Assembly: GCA_964030475.1 (NCBI GenBank)
Contig: CAXIPT010000025.1
Span: 225,015 to 289,014 of the forward strand
DNA length: 64,000 bases
DNA from: Tethya wilhelma
Taxonomy: Eukaryota; Porifera; Demospongiae; Tethyida; Tethyidae
Direction: 5' to 3'
Shown here piece by piece: positions 42,107 to 54,300 of this stretch; position 1 is the stretch's first letter, and each line of letters begins with the position of its first letter. The notes beneath the pieces were generated by a model. The model saw only the letters and a program-made list of their open reading frames with translations, made no database searches and was not told the DNA's origin. A program made the position numbers and the translations under genes.

Positions 42107-42475
42107 GTATACAGTGGCGGATCCAGAGGGGGTCCGTGGACCCCCTCCTTTCAGCTGAGACCTCACATCATAATTAACTGTGGGAATGAGAAAGGTGCTT
42201 GCTTGAACCCCCCTTTCAACTTCAAAATAACAAAAACAACTTAAAATCTCATTGAAAACCGATCTTTTGTGAAAGATAATATAGTTTTTGTCTCTTTCTC
42301 GCTGTTTTTTTGCCATTCAGGCCTTATTCTGGTAAAATTTTAGCTACACGCACACCAAAGGGGCGGGCTACACGGTCGGTAGTGGGCGTAGCCAAGGAGA
42401 AATTTTTCGCACGCGCGCTTCACGTGCATTCATTTGAACCCCCCTTTTCAAAATCCTAGATCCGCCACTGGTATA
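42107..42475. mobile_element. Miniature hAT with 5-bp target duplication GTATA
   Basis: CAGTGGCGGATCCAGAGGGG at 42112 and CCTAGATCCGCCACTG ending at 42470 are inverted ends. GTATA occurs at 42107-42111 and 42471-42475. It is related by its ends to the autonomous element at 51357-54865. It interrupts the DUF3504 gene between a ...GYVY and a TEHGSKN coding stretch. Confidence 0.9.
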
Positions 42476-42995
42476 AACGTATCCATCTGGATTTTCAGTT
42501 GCACGAACTGTGATGGCTTCAATTTTCTGTGCTCTTCTCCTCCTCTCAAATAGCAAACTTTACTGACAAAAGAAAACTGCTTTCTGGAGTCCATCTGGAG
42601 ATGTTGTGTTCAAAACACCAGTCTCCCATAGTTTTTGTTCATCTTCTGGGGTGAAAGCTTGTGCTGACTATTTAACAGTACCAACACCATCTTCATGTAG
42701 TTCACAAAAGATAGCATCACAAGTGCCGTGCAGCTGGTATCCTTTCTATCCAGAAAATTAGGTGGATCAGCTTGAACTTTTCTCAAATGTCTTAGAAGAC
42801 CACAAAACAATTGATACAAAGTCTTTGGAGGATATTTGCCTCCATCTGCTCTCCTTGCTTCTGAAACAAATCTTTGTAAACGGTTGCACAGATTATCAGT
42901 AGAGTACGGTTTTTCAAACAAATCAGTTGGATACACTTCTCCGCTGCGCTAATTTCTCTGCAATAACCATTGTTGAAAGGTTTTAAGTGCGGCAT

Positions 42996-43628
42996 TAAGG
43001 CATGACTGTGTTAATTCAGTTTTTCAAGATAAAAATTGTATATCTGCCCTTAGGTAGCATTGTTGAATATTAAACTTGGTATGTAGATTTAACTTAGTAA
43101 TTTTCAAGTTTTCCTTGAGTTTAGTGGTCTTGTAACAATAAATATGCGCATAATTCAAGATTTTTTTTTGGTGCTGGAGGATTCCAAGGATGGTATCATG
43201 TTAATATTTTGTGAACATGTTAACTAAATTAATTATTAATTAACTACCCGAGTACATAATTAATTAGCAAATAATTAATGAGTTATGGAAAAAAAATTTA
43301 AAGATGGTGCTCTTTTATTAGAAATTTGTCATAACTAATTAATTATGCACTAATTAATTATGCGCTCTGGTAGTTAATTATTAATTAACTTAATTAACAC
43401 ATCACCCAAATATGGGGCCAATATCTCCATGGGAACCCTAACTCCTAGAACAAAAGGAGAAAATGCTTAATTATGCAATTATTTGAGGTCACATGACTAT
43501 CAAACTTGTGTGGACGTTACAATCCTTGATATGTACCATGTCTCTGAGTTAAAAAAATTGATATGTTTGCTCATTCTTGGATTGATTTCAATTTTAATTA
43601 GGCCTTAATATGCAAACCATGCCTTAAT
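42996..43628. mobile_element. TTAA-flanked palindromic insert in the DUF3504 gene
   Basis: TTAAGGCATG near 43001 and CATGCCTTAA near 43620 bound a non-coding block. It has a large internal inverted repeat, 43214-43402, built from TTAATTATTAATTAAC words. It lies exactly between two consecutive parts of the DUF3504 coding sequence. Element class is uncertain. Confidence 0.55.
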
Positions 43629-43939
43629 GTACCTGAGCCCAATTTGTGCTACGATTTGTAGTTGTCGGAATACAACCTTTAGATAACTTTTCAACCTCTT
43701 CCTTAGTTACTGTCGTATTAAAACGAGTTGAGGGAGATAGGGCAATTTTTTTTCTCCCTTTGTCCAGTGATAGTTTCTTGCGCCTGACAGGTGTCTTGAT
43801 AATTGCAGTGGCTTGACTTTGAGTTTGGCATGTTGTGCTAACAAGAGCCAGAAATGAGCGCACTATGATGTAATATAGCAGAGTTTTCATCGGTTGCTGG
43901 GGATAGAAGCCAGTTATATTCCGAAAACACTCGTACAAT

Positions 43940-44580
43940 AACTGGGATATTGTACTCGCACCGGGATATAACTATAAGTTATCATAGTAAATAAGTCACA
44001 TGAAGTACTGCAAGCTAGCTATTATAGACATAAGACAAAGTTTTCCATGCCTGGATCATCTGGACTCCTACCTAGGGGTGTGGTCCCGCCCATATACCAC
44101 TGGTTGGAAGGGGACCCAAACGGCAATGATTGGTTTGGGTACTTCCATAATGACCGGAACTGTATATACTACTGAAACTTTGAAAACTTTTTCTATATAA
44201 TTTTATGTTAGTGTATATTTTGTTATACCTATTGGCAATGTGATGGCATAAGGAAATGTTTTCTGCCCTAGCAGAGGCTCAGAAAGACAGTCGACAAGTC
44301 CTTCCCTTAATAGTACACTGTTGCGGGAATGCTGGGTCAAATAGATTGGTGTTGGGGATTAAACTGTTGTCTTGGGTCTAAGCACATGGCTTGAGGGAAG
44401 ATTCTAGAATCAGAATAAAACCAGTCATTAATTCAGTTTTTCAAGTATGAGCATTACCAACTACTCTTTCAATATGAAGTTGCCAGCAAAGATTTTCATT
44501 TACAAAGATAAGTACAGTTTTAACATTGTATAATGTCTGTGGTTGTGAAAACCAATAAATTCCATCCATAAACAAATAAA
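43940..44580. other. No gene recognised
   Basis: Contains TTAATTCAGTTTTTCAAG near 44430, also at 43013 in the TTAA insert. Otherwise unstructured. Confidence 0.3.
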
Positions 44581-44905
44581 AAAAATGTTGGAAATGTAGG
44601 AATGGCCAAATCAGAAAAGAAAAGCAAACAAGATGAAATGGCTGTTTGAGTGTGTGCAGTTCTACATGTTCAGTCTCATTTTGCCCACAGGAATAACTCC
44701 TTACACACTCTAACAGCTGTTTCATCTTGTTTGCTTTCTTTTTACGATTTAGCCATTCCGGTGTCTCATTACATTTCCAATGTTGTTTGTTCTCATTTTT
44801 TAGAAATTACATTTGAGTTTGTACGGAACTACCTGAAGTGAAACATATGCATCTCAATCATTTGGAGGCAGGAGCTGTATCATTGTAAATTTACTTGCCT
44901 TGCTA
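44581..44905 (+). repeat. Snapback repeat family A, copy 3
   Basis: GGAAATGTAGGAATGGCCAA to its inverse near 44790, then a diverged tail. The most divergent centre among the copies. Confidence 0.75.
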
Positions 44906-44969
44906 TAATTATTATGATAATCTAATTTCACGTTCTAAGAAGAGCAACCAGGTAATACTATGTTTCAGT

Positions 44970-45073
44970 TGATCATACTCATGATGGAGATGACACCATG
45001 CTGCCCCAGTGCTGCTGATGAGGCCTGGTATTGGCCGAAACCAGTTCAGCACAATGGGCGATGGATGTTGAGG
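44970..45073 (+). other. Possible exon, unassigned
   Basis: GTTTCAG acceptor-like and GAG/GTGAGT donor-like sites bound a GC-rich stretch with one open frame (DEAWYWPKPVQHNGRWML). No family recognised. Confidence 0.3.
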
Positions 45074-45394
45074 TGAGTTACTGGGTTGAAATTGTTTCAT
45101 ACATATACCTGTGCTGCTAGCTAGTTCAATGGCCCTCCCCCCTTGGTGGAGAATCCAAGTTTTTTAAAACATGGATTGTGTCTACTGCATTGTAGACCAT
45201 ACAGCCTTGTTGATGATTACTGCATAGTAATTGAAACTTTTGGCAAGAATGGACTGGTGTTAAAATTTTAAAGTTTGAAATAGGAAATAGTTCCAGGCAA
45301 CTTGAATTTGAACACACACTTTTATGTGTGGAAAGGGTCGTCAATATAAAATTCCCAGTACTAAGCTTATGAATTACGCATAAGTGTAGAAATT

Positions 45395-45660
45395 AATGGT
45401 GGCCATATGGAGAAGGAGCTTTTTGCCTTGTATCTAACTACTCAATGAAAGGTACTAACCTGTAAAGAAAAGTTGGGCCAAAAAGATAGAAGATGGAGAA
45501 ATTGGAGGTTTGGCATCATTTATCACTTTAGCAAAGGTTTTAGGCCCTGTTTATGGGCTCATTAGAAGGAGAAAGAGCAAAGCACTCAGTTTTGCAGAGT
45601 TATTCACATAGGTATTGCACTATCCATGCCATTCCTGTGTACCCAGTACTACCATATTGC
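45395..45660 (+). repeat. Dispersed repeat family R, copy 2 (diverged)
   Basis: GGCCATATGGAGAAGGAGCT through GTACCCAGTACTACC matches the other copies with internal gaps. Confidence 0.75.
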
Positions 45661-46060
45661 ATTTGAGTTTGTGTGTATATTGTACACTATAAGCATGGAT
45701 ATTATAGCTAATAATCTATGCTGTCAGTAAAGTGAAGCATCTCAGGAGGTTAGAGCTCAGTGAGTGTATCTACTTGCTCTGCTCATCTTCTTATAATGAT
45801 AACTATAGCTAGTAAAGTAGTCTATTCATTTCCTCTTTGTACAAATACAAAAAACTTTAGAAATGTAATGTAAACATTGGAATGGCCAAATCGTAAAAAA
45901 GTGAGCAAACAAGATAGGAATGGTTGTCAGATTGAGCGAGTTCATTTCACATATCCCTATTGAGCTCAATGGCATTGTAGACACAAGAATGAACTCACTC
46001 AATCTGACAACCATTCTTATCTTGTTTGCTCACTTTTTCATGATTTGGCCATTCCTATAT
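45661..46060 (+). repeat. Snapback repeat family A, copy 4
   Basis: A tail-like block (CATCTTCTTATAATGATAAC) precedes a palindrome at 45849-46060 with arms GGAATGGCCAAATCGTAAAA and inverse. The loop sequence differs from the other copies. Confidence 0.75.
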
Positions 46061-46151
46061 GTTGTGGGCTCATGTAAAGTGTATCCAGAATAGGTAAAGG
46101 ATTGTCATACCATCCCACTATACATTAAGTATACTACTTCAATCAGTATTT

Positions 46152-46430
46152 GTAACTGGTGTGATGGTAAAATTGTCAGTCACTGTTGTAATGGTAGTAT
46201 TGTCAGTAACTAGTGTAATGGTAGAATTGTCAGTAACTTTTGTAATGGTAGAATTGTCAGTAACTGTTGTAATGGTAGTATTGGCTGTAACTGTTGTAAT
46301 GGTAGTATATTGTCAGCAACTGTTGTAATGGTAGTATTGTCAGTAACTAGTGTAATGGTAGTATTGTTAGTAACTAGTGTAATGGTTGTATTGTCAGTAA
46401 TGGAAGTATTGTCAGTAACTGTTATACAAG
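46152..46430 (+). repeat. 27-bp minisatellite, about ten units
   Basis: Units of the form GTAACTGTTGTAATGGTAGT plus ATTGTCA repeat, with point variants, one 29-bp unit and one short 18-bp unit near the end. Confidence 0.92.
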
Positions 46431-47230
46431 TAGATTTATAAAAATGAGAAGTGTAGGAATGGGCGGTGCGGTAAAAAGCAAGGAAACAAGACTAGTCTCT
46501 GAATTTCGGCACATAACTAGTTCATTTTTATGACGGTCAAGTTATAAATGTCGGTCGTTTGTCTCATGATATGGTGAGTGTATATTTGGTCCAAGTGTTT
46601 TTCTACTGAAACAAAAATAGATTTGAATTTAGAGCATAATAGAAGAAATATTTGAGCCATTGCCAAAAGCACAATTGGAATAGCATAATATACTCAGGCC
46701 CATGTACAGGCAAGTTCTGCAAATTGCTTAGGGCCTAAACTAAACAGATGGACTGGTAATGTACCTAAGCAGACCTTGATGAACTGTGACATTGATTATT
46801 GCCGAAACTCTGTGTGTTTTTGCAATCTTTTGTGGGTGTGTCCATTTGTGACTTAGGTAAATAAAACAAGTTTTAGACTTAATTTTTAAGACCCTCTCTA
46901 GTGTTTGTCTAGTATTTCCTAATCGGCTTGAAGCCAACAGCTGAATTGACTATATCGACATTGACATATGAGTGTCTTTGCTCTGAATCACAGAAACTTG
47001 CTTAACAATAAATATAAATTAGAAATGTATTAGCAAAGCTTCTATGAACTATGCTAAAGCCAATTCAATATCACTACTGCTATCAATCCTTCTCAATACT
47101 TTTACAATGTGAGTTCAAGGTGCACTAATCGAATAATGACGTCAAAATATATGGATGTTACACGATAGTATACAAAATTATCAGAAATTGGATAATTATG
47201 TGCATGTGCAAACAGTGTGTACCCAGTCCT
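46431..47230. other. No gene recognised
   Basis: No supported reading frame or repeat. Confidence 0.3.
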
Positions 47231-48139
47231 TTTTGGGCCTGGGAACGAGGCTAGTACGAGCACAAATTTGGGGGCCGCAGATAAACAGTTTTGGTAAAGA
47301 TCGCCAAAAAAATGATAAATATACTCTTCACTGCAAAATGCAGCTGGCCAATTGCTTATATGACAAAAATTACAACATTAAAATACAAACAGGATAATCA
47401 ACTTGGCACAAATATATGTATCTATCTAGCTAGCTGTAAATCTGGAAAACATTTATTTTCCATAGCACATACGGAATATGACATTGTGTATTGCTGTGTG
47501 CACCAAAATAAATTCCACCAATCATGAAATTTTTGACAATCTGCCAAATTTACTTCTGGCAACATTTTGTGCTATACAGTATAATTTATATTGTATATTG
47601 AATTACTAAACTGCTGTTAATAGCTAATATCCATGCAAGTGCACACACACACACACACACTAGGAGATGCACTAATCGAAAAGCAGATTTCATGAAGTGT
47701 CTGAACTCTTCTTATAAGGCAGATTGTGTCACCTATAGCTTCACGGACACACAGCTAGCAGAGTTCATTCAATTTAAAAAAAAGGAATGTGTCAAATCTA
47801 CTTAAGCTGAACGCTGTATCATATGTTGGACTGCAAGAAGATGGATCATGGGTTCTATCCAGGGATGTGCATTTGTCATTTGAGGGAAAATAATTACTGA
47901 AAGTACAATAAGCTATGCTTAGCCTTGTGTTTATAATGTTTGGTGCTCATGAACATGAGACTTGCTTTGTACTTTTTACCACACTGCCCATTTCTACACT
48001 ACTTATTTTGTCGAAATTTTTTCTAAGTGTGTAGGGTCCACTGCTATGCATAAGAGAGAAGTACTAATCATAGATATTAGAGACTACATACCAGGGATTG
48101 GAAATGCCCATATGCTTTAATGTAAATTTCACAAACTGC

Positions 48140-48259
48140 GCTTGTTGCACTTTTGACGTAGCTGCCACAATTTGTAAATCTTTGATGCTGTCCCAAGAAA
48201 GGAGTGAAATCCAGAACAGAAGCAGCGCTTTTCCTACAGCTAAGATTCTATTGAAACAG
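48140..48259 (+). other. Possible exon, unassigned
   Basis: An open stretch (SQERSEIQNRSSAFPTAKIL) ends at CAG/GTAAGAAT, a good donor. Acceptor-like AGs occur near 48158. No family recognised. Confidence 0.25.
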
Positions 48260-48656
48260 GTAAGAATATACTTACTTGGTACTGAAATAATAAAGTGCAA
48301 GACAGGCTGAATTTGTATGAAAGTAGCTATGAACTATCATTCTTCGTGTATCTTTAACTGCTGAAGTAAGCGAACAATAGTAATAATTTTTATGCCATAA
48401 ACTAGTGCTTTTGATGCTGTATGGAATGGGCTAATGTTGTATGACACAAAACAAAGAGATGTGATGCAGCGATTTGGAATACTATGTATAGCTTTATGTA
48501 GGACATTCCTGTACCTCTTATGTCCATACTGTTCTTTGGCAGTAGATTTTTTGTTTGCTATGCTGTATAACCTAGCCAGGGTTTTTATTTGTGAGAATCT
48601 TTAGTTTGCAGTTGAAAGCTGTGTCACTACATGTATTTAGATCTCAAATGATTTAT

Positions 48657-48880
48657 TCACCAAGTATTAAGATTGGGTAGATTAATACTTGAAGTCATAC
48701 AGTAACAGCATGCACTTGAGCTCGTTTTTATTTTTATTCCAAATTGGCCAGATGGGACACACATATCACCTATCTCTGGTGATAAGAACTTTACACCCAG
48801 CAAAGCTGCAGTCCTGATACCACAGTCCAGGTACATCCACAGGAACTCTGCCACTTCAAGTCTTCCTAGTTCTCTGTCAC
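48657..48880 (-). other. Unassigned open frame next to a hAT end
   Basis: A minus-strand frame with GRLEVAEFLWMYLDCGIRTA and LSPEIGDMCVPSGQFG. It has amino-acid-like composition but no family I recognise. It begins a few bases outside the hAT end at 48884 and may be an exon of the locus the hAT entered. Confidence 0.25.
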
Positions 48881-49485
48881 TTTCAGACCTGCCAACCGTC
48901 ACACATCACACGTGAAAATGCACGCATTTTTTTAACCTCCATGCACGCATCTGTGTAGCTTCACGCGCTCGCACGGATTACTATGATTTGACCTTAGACC
49001 TGACCTTCAGCTAGTCATGTGACACAGTTGGCCACGTGCGTGTATCTGAATCACAAATTTAATGGCCGTGAGTAAGAAAGCGAAGTTTTATTGCAAGTTC
49101 AATTCTACATGGATACAAAAATACAACAATTAAGTAAGAGAAGTAACAGGCAATAATTTTGCCTTCTATTGTGTAGTGTGTGAAAAGGTTGTATCCTGTG
49201 AGCATATGGGTGAAGCAGATGTTGCCAGACACATGAAAGGCTTAACACATAAAAAAAAAATGCAGAGGCCAAGAAAGCTACATGCCATTTAAAACAAATG
49301 ACTGTTACAAGTATGTTAACTTCAGAAAATGAACTGTCTCCACACTGAAGTAAAATTTAGTATGTTTGTTGCAGAGCATCATATACCAATAGCTGTAATG
49401 GACCATTTAAGCCCTCTGATACGTTTTTCAGATTCAAAAATATCAGTTTCATTTGCATGCCATCGTACAAAAACCTCTTGTATTA

Positions 49486-50103
49486 TTAAGCCTCAGCGCG
49501 TGCGTAGCACGTGCAGAGGGTTATGGTAGTCGTTTTGTGTGTGTGTGTGTCTGTTACTAGATAATCTGAAGAACGGCAGCTCTATGGTCCAAACGGAGGG
49601 TACTTACGTTCATGAATCGAAGTTATCTTGAAATTTTTTGTCTAGCATCTTGGAAAATGCTGTACTTTCTGAGATCTGAGGCTTTTGTGCTTCTCTGAGC
49701 GCTTTTTAGCTTCTTAGCTTCGAGACCACACCTATCACGTGGAGCGTGCGTTATTTAGAAATACAGTGACCAGTGACTGCCTGTGTGCTTGGCTCAGTCG
49801 GTCATAGCTCAGTCTGCTCAGTGACAGTGAGATTTATACCAGGTATCTCATAAATTATATTTGCTTGAATAGGTATTAAAGTAACTAAGCTAATTCAGTG
49901 AGATATCAATTTGGTTGTGTGTTGTTTTGTATCAGTGTCAGAACATCACTGCATTCCTGACTCAGCACTGAGCATTCACTATTGCCACGGCTTTAGACTT
50001 GATTGTTGCTTAGCCTCGTTACTGCCAGATCATGGTGGCATGCCTAGTAACTAAGTTTTGCATTTTGGTACATGCGCTGAGGCTTATGCACCTTGGTGCT
50101 TCC
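49486..50103 (-). repeat. Dispersed repeat family B, copy 3, inside the lineage 3 hAT
   Basis: It starts TTAAGCCTCAGCGCGTGCG and ends TGAGGCTTATGCACCTTGGTGCTTCC, the inverse of copy 1. It falls between codons for TSCII and NDAIAPN, so its edges can be placed to within a few bases. A possible ATTA duplication flanks it. Confidence 0.8.
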
Positions 50104-50794
50104 ATTAATGATGCTATCGCTCCAAACTTGTTGCTATCTGTTCTTGATCACTTAAAGCAAACTCCTTTTTCAATATCTGTTGATGGTTCTAATGATGCAG
50201 GGTTAAAAAAATGAATCTACTAGCTGTAAAGTTTTTTATGTAAATCGTGATAGAGTTGTATTCAACCTTTTGGACATGTGTACTACCTCCGGTGAAGAAG
50301 CTGCTACTGCTCAAAGCATTGTTTCAGCTATTAATGGTGTCATGAGTAAACATTCTCTACCGTGGTCAAATGTTGTAGCACTTTCTATTGACAATACCTC
50401 AGTAAATTTTGGAAAACGTAATGGAATATTAGCCAGACTCAAACGGGAATCTTGTCCTCATATCTATGGAGTGGGTTACCCTTGTCATATTATTCATAAC
50501 ACAGCTATAAAACCTTTAGTGTATCATCTGGTTTTGATTTGGAAGAATTAGCAGTGGATTTGTGTTACTGGTTCGATAAATCAACTAAGAGGAAAGCTGT
50601 TCATACAGTGAATTTTGTGATGTCCAGTACAAGAAGGTTCTTGATTTCTGCTCTACTAGATGGCTCTGTATGCAAAAAGAATTATCAATATGTATGAACC
50701 TTTGCAAAGCTATTTTAAGTCTGTTCATGAAACACATTGTAGGTTTAAAAGGTTACAGATGATTTTTGAAGATCCAATGACAATACAGTATAGC

Positions 50795-51350
50795 AGGTCC
50801 AAATTTTCGCGATAAAGCATGTAGGAACACTAGTTCATTTTTTCGCGGTTCAAATTTACGCGGATTCTACATTCAGCAAAGACGCACGTGCGTGCATATA
50901 CGCAAGCGCTATTCAAGTCACGTATTCAAATTCACGTATTCAATGCTATGCTTATATAGCCTGGTTATTGCTGCACTAACATAGCAAGTAATGAGCCTCT
51001 ACTGTCTAGGAACATTGAGAAAACGATCAACTAAACCCGGTGGTCGCGATCGTGACTATCGCGACCTCAAGAGCTTAACGGATTTATAAGCAAAAAACCA
51101 GCTAGCCAAAGGCACAAGGTTAGTACTTTATATAATACTGCAAAGATACCTATAGGCTATAAGCCAGTACCATCGCTTTTTGGATTTTGTTTTAGGACTC
51201 TGGAGAAAACAAGCTACTAAAAGCGATAGTCACGATCGTGCCCTTTGCTGCTTATGACCTTATAGCGCCATGCCTATATTAGTCCTGAAGTTGATACCTC
51301 ACATCTAAGTAGAGTAATACCTTACCTAACTGCACAGCAAGTTCAAAGTT
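50795..51350. other. Non-coding block between hAT parts
   Basis: It starts TATAGCAGGTCCAAATTTTC and contains GCGATCGTGACTATCGCGACC and AGCGATAGTCACGATCGTG, an inverted pair near 51055/51220. Likely another miniature element; its right end was not defined. Confidence 0.35.
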
Positions 51351-51351
51351 C

Positions 51352-54300
51352 ATAGACAGTGGCGGATCTAGAAAATGTAAATGGGGGGTTCCAACCAGGT
51401 GGGCGAAGCCCACCCGGCCGCAAAGCGGCCCGGCGCGCAAGCGGAACCAACTAGGGGGGTCTGGGGGCATGCCCCCCCCAGAAAATTTTTAGAAATATGG
51501 AGGCAATTTAGTGCAGTTTTACAGTATAACAGAATCGCTACTGCTGGTAGGGATTTTAGAAGATTTTGACCGATTGATCTTCATTAGCAAGTGTAGAGGG
51601 AGGGGCTGGCTACACGTGAGAATTGTTCACACCCACTGGCACTGAGTATTACTGGAAGCATTGGACAGTCAATCCGGTATCAAATTGAATCTCGAATTTA
51701 AAGTCAGAGTGGCTATAGGATGATCATCCTAGTCTACACTTGTAAGTTTAATTGTTATACTTAAAACACTGACTGGCTAGTATACAGAGTGTACCGTATT
51801 TTACACACACACGCAAAACAACAGGCTCAGTGACACTGACTGTATGTTGTTCAATGATCAGTCTAATAGCATAAATGGTAACTTCATCCTTCGAGGATGT
51901 AGTTGACAAAAAGTTTTGATCAGCTTTGTCATTTGGGCTTCAGATGTGAGTGCATTACAGCGGTCACGATTGATCTTCATCAACGCAAGTCCACTCAATC
52001 AGCTCTCTGTCATGGTAGCACGTCGAGCAGCTTGAGCTGACTGAAGCTTCTCTCACTCTCACATGATGTGATAGGTAGTGTCAGTGCTACCCGAAGCAAA
52101 GGGTGTATGTTCAGAAATTGAAATTCACTACAAGCCTGAAATACATCAACTAACTTGTTGGGAAGTACAGACTCTGACTGATTGTGTGTCTTCCACTTGT
52201 GTACCCATAAGCCATACTCAGTTGAGAACATGATGGCATGAGGTATGTCATCTCTATACAACTCAATTGCTTCAGCAAGCTCAGGTGGGACACTAACAGC
52301 ATCTCCAAGAGTGACACATTTACTTGGCAAAAGGTATAGCAGTCCAAGAACAATTTTGTGAGAAGGGTTGTTTGAAAATCTGTCTTCCAGCTCAGCAACG
52401 ACATGCGAGAGGAACTCATCGTACAAGGTGATACGATAGTAATCCTCAGCTGTGGATGATGGAGGATTACTTCGGTGTGCTTGGCGACCTGCAAGCCTAG
52501 GTTTGCTAAGTATGAACTCATCTCCATTCAACTTCTTACCCAACCTGGTAGCCTCAGCGACTAACTTCTTGAATTCAGTTGTGGAATCCCGTCTCAAAGA
52601 TTTCAGTGTTGAAACTACAGAGCTCACCATGTTGTAAGCATAGACTACATCTATGGCTTGCAGTTGGAGCTTCACAGTCAACTCTCGGAGAGCATGTAGC
52701 ACCTGCAGTAGAATGTGGAAGGCAATGAGGAAAGTAGATGACTGGAGCTGAAACAGAAAACCATTGGCCTTTGAAATTGTTTCTCCATCCCAACTCCAGT
52801 TGGTATCTAGCTCTTCATGTGAAGCAGGACGAGCCATGGCTTCCAAACACATGTGTACAGCAGGAAGAAGCTCCAAAAAGACAGCATAGGAGTCGATCCT
52901 TTGTATCCAGCGTGTCCTACATGCATCCTTCAACTTCTTTGCCTTTGATGTGGGATCACAGAGGTCAATTGCCTTGTCTAACATGCGCTGTCTCTTTGCT
53001 GAGAAGTTAAAGAATCTTGCAATTTCAGCAACATAAGATTCGGCATTCTTGAATGCCTGAATGTTGCAAGCAGAGACAATGGCAAGGTTTAGTCGATGAG
53101 CTGCACAGTGGTAGTACATTGCTAGAGGAGCTTCTTGTTGTACAATGGTTTTGCAAACAGATCTGGCACCAGACATGTTGGAAGCCCCATCGTAACACTG
53201 GCCATGCATATCTGTTGGAGATAACCCATGTTCTCGCAGCCACTGAAGAATGCTCTTTGCCAAGACCTCACCAGTAATTCTCTCTACCTCTATGAAGTCA
53301 CAAAATACTTCCTTTATCTCACTGCCAAGGACGTACCGTATTGCGATTGAGAGCTCTTCCCGGTTAGCTGCGTCAGTAACCTCATCAGCAATGATAGAAA
53401 ACATTCTAGCACTCTTCACTTCAGTGATAATGTCATTCTGAATGGTATCACCTATCACACGCACCATTTCGTTTTGAATGGTTTTAGATGTGTATCGGGC
53501 ATTTCTCGGTGATTTGGAAAGGTGATTAGCTAGTATGGGATCTGTTTCCGCTCGGAATCTAACTAGCTGGACAAAATTACCCTGATTGGAGCTATTTTCT
53601 TCATCCCAATCAATTGTGTCATCACGGTGGCCACGGAGTGCAAGTCCTTGCTTACCGCACAGTATCGCAATCTTCAGCAATGACTTGATTACCTTCTGGT
53701 TGGCTTCCATCATCCGTTTTGCCTCACTATCCAGAATGGTTTCGATTGATTGAGAAGGATTCTCATATCTTGTCAAGAACTCATCCATCTTGGTCATCGC
53801 AACGAGGTGGTAATCCTTAGCTGCATGCTTACCTGCCTTGTCTGACATCTTTATCCATGAACTGAATGGCTGAGATACAAGCTGCCCTAAACCTTGACCA
53901 CTTACTTGGTTAGGAGCAAAGAACACACATGCACGGCAGTATGCACCATCCAAGTGCTTGCTGTAGTGAAGCCAGGGATACTGTTTCAACCATGAAGGAT
54001 GAAATTGACGTAATGCACTAGAATCACATGGGCGTGTGCGAGGATAAATCGATGCATCGCTCTCTGGATTCGTTTTCAATACATGATACTTGTGTTCCCT
54101 GGAAAGTTTCTTCAAATCAACACTTGACTCCGTCAGCTTACCAATGTCACACTCGATGCTGGAAGGTTTAATTTGGTTCTCTGTGGCATTGTTCGATCCA
54201 CTAGAACCTAATAATATAATGCCATCAGGACATTTTTTCACAAGTATGTACTATTGTTTTTGCTTATGCTTACTTTCATTGTCACTGTGTGAAGCACATG

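Larger units (their letters stand above)
41625..43760 (-). pseudogene. Crypton/DUF3504-type tyrosine recombinase gene, split by two insertions
   Basis: Minus-strand pieces in order are as follows. An N-terminal block lies near 43740-43625 (RFNTTVTKEEVEKL, TNWAQV). Then KYPPKTLYQLFCGLLRHLR lies near 42830, LRGGEEHRKLK near 42530 and HGSKNRNGG near 42090. The catalytic part at 41830-41690 has NHSLRATGATE (H-x-x-R), GHRSVKALRQYEK with the Tyr, and ends near 41625. One in-frame TGA interrupts the catalytic part. This is the tyrosine-recombinase-derived domain family of Cryptons and Crypton-derived ZMYM/KIAA1958-like proteins. A hAT miniature element (42112-42470) and a TTAA-flanked insert (42996-43628) cut it. 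Whether it was a Crypton or a domesticated host gene cannot be decided. Confidence 0.75.

Noticed and set aside
52738..53441. Plus-strand frames opposite the 743-codon transposase
   Set aside because: Shadows of a strongly supported minus-strand gene.
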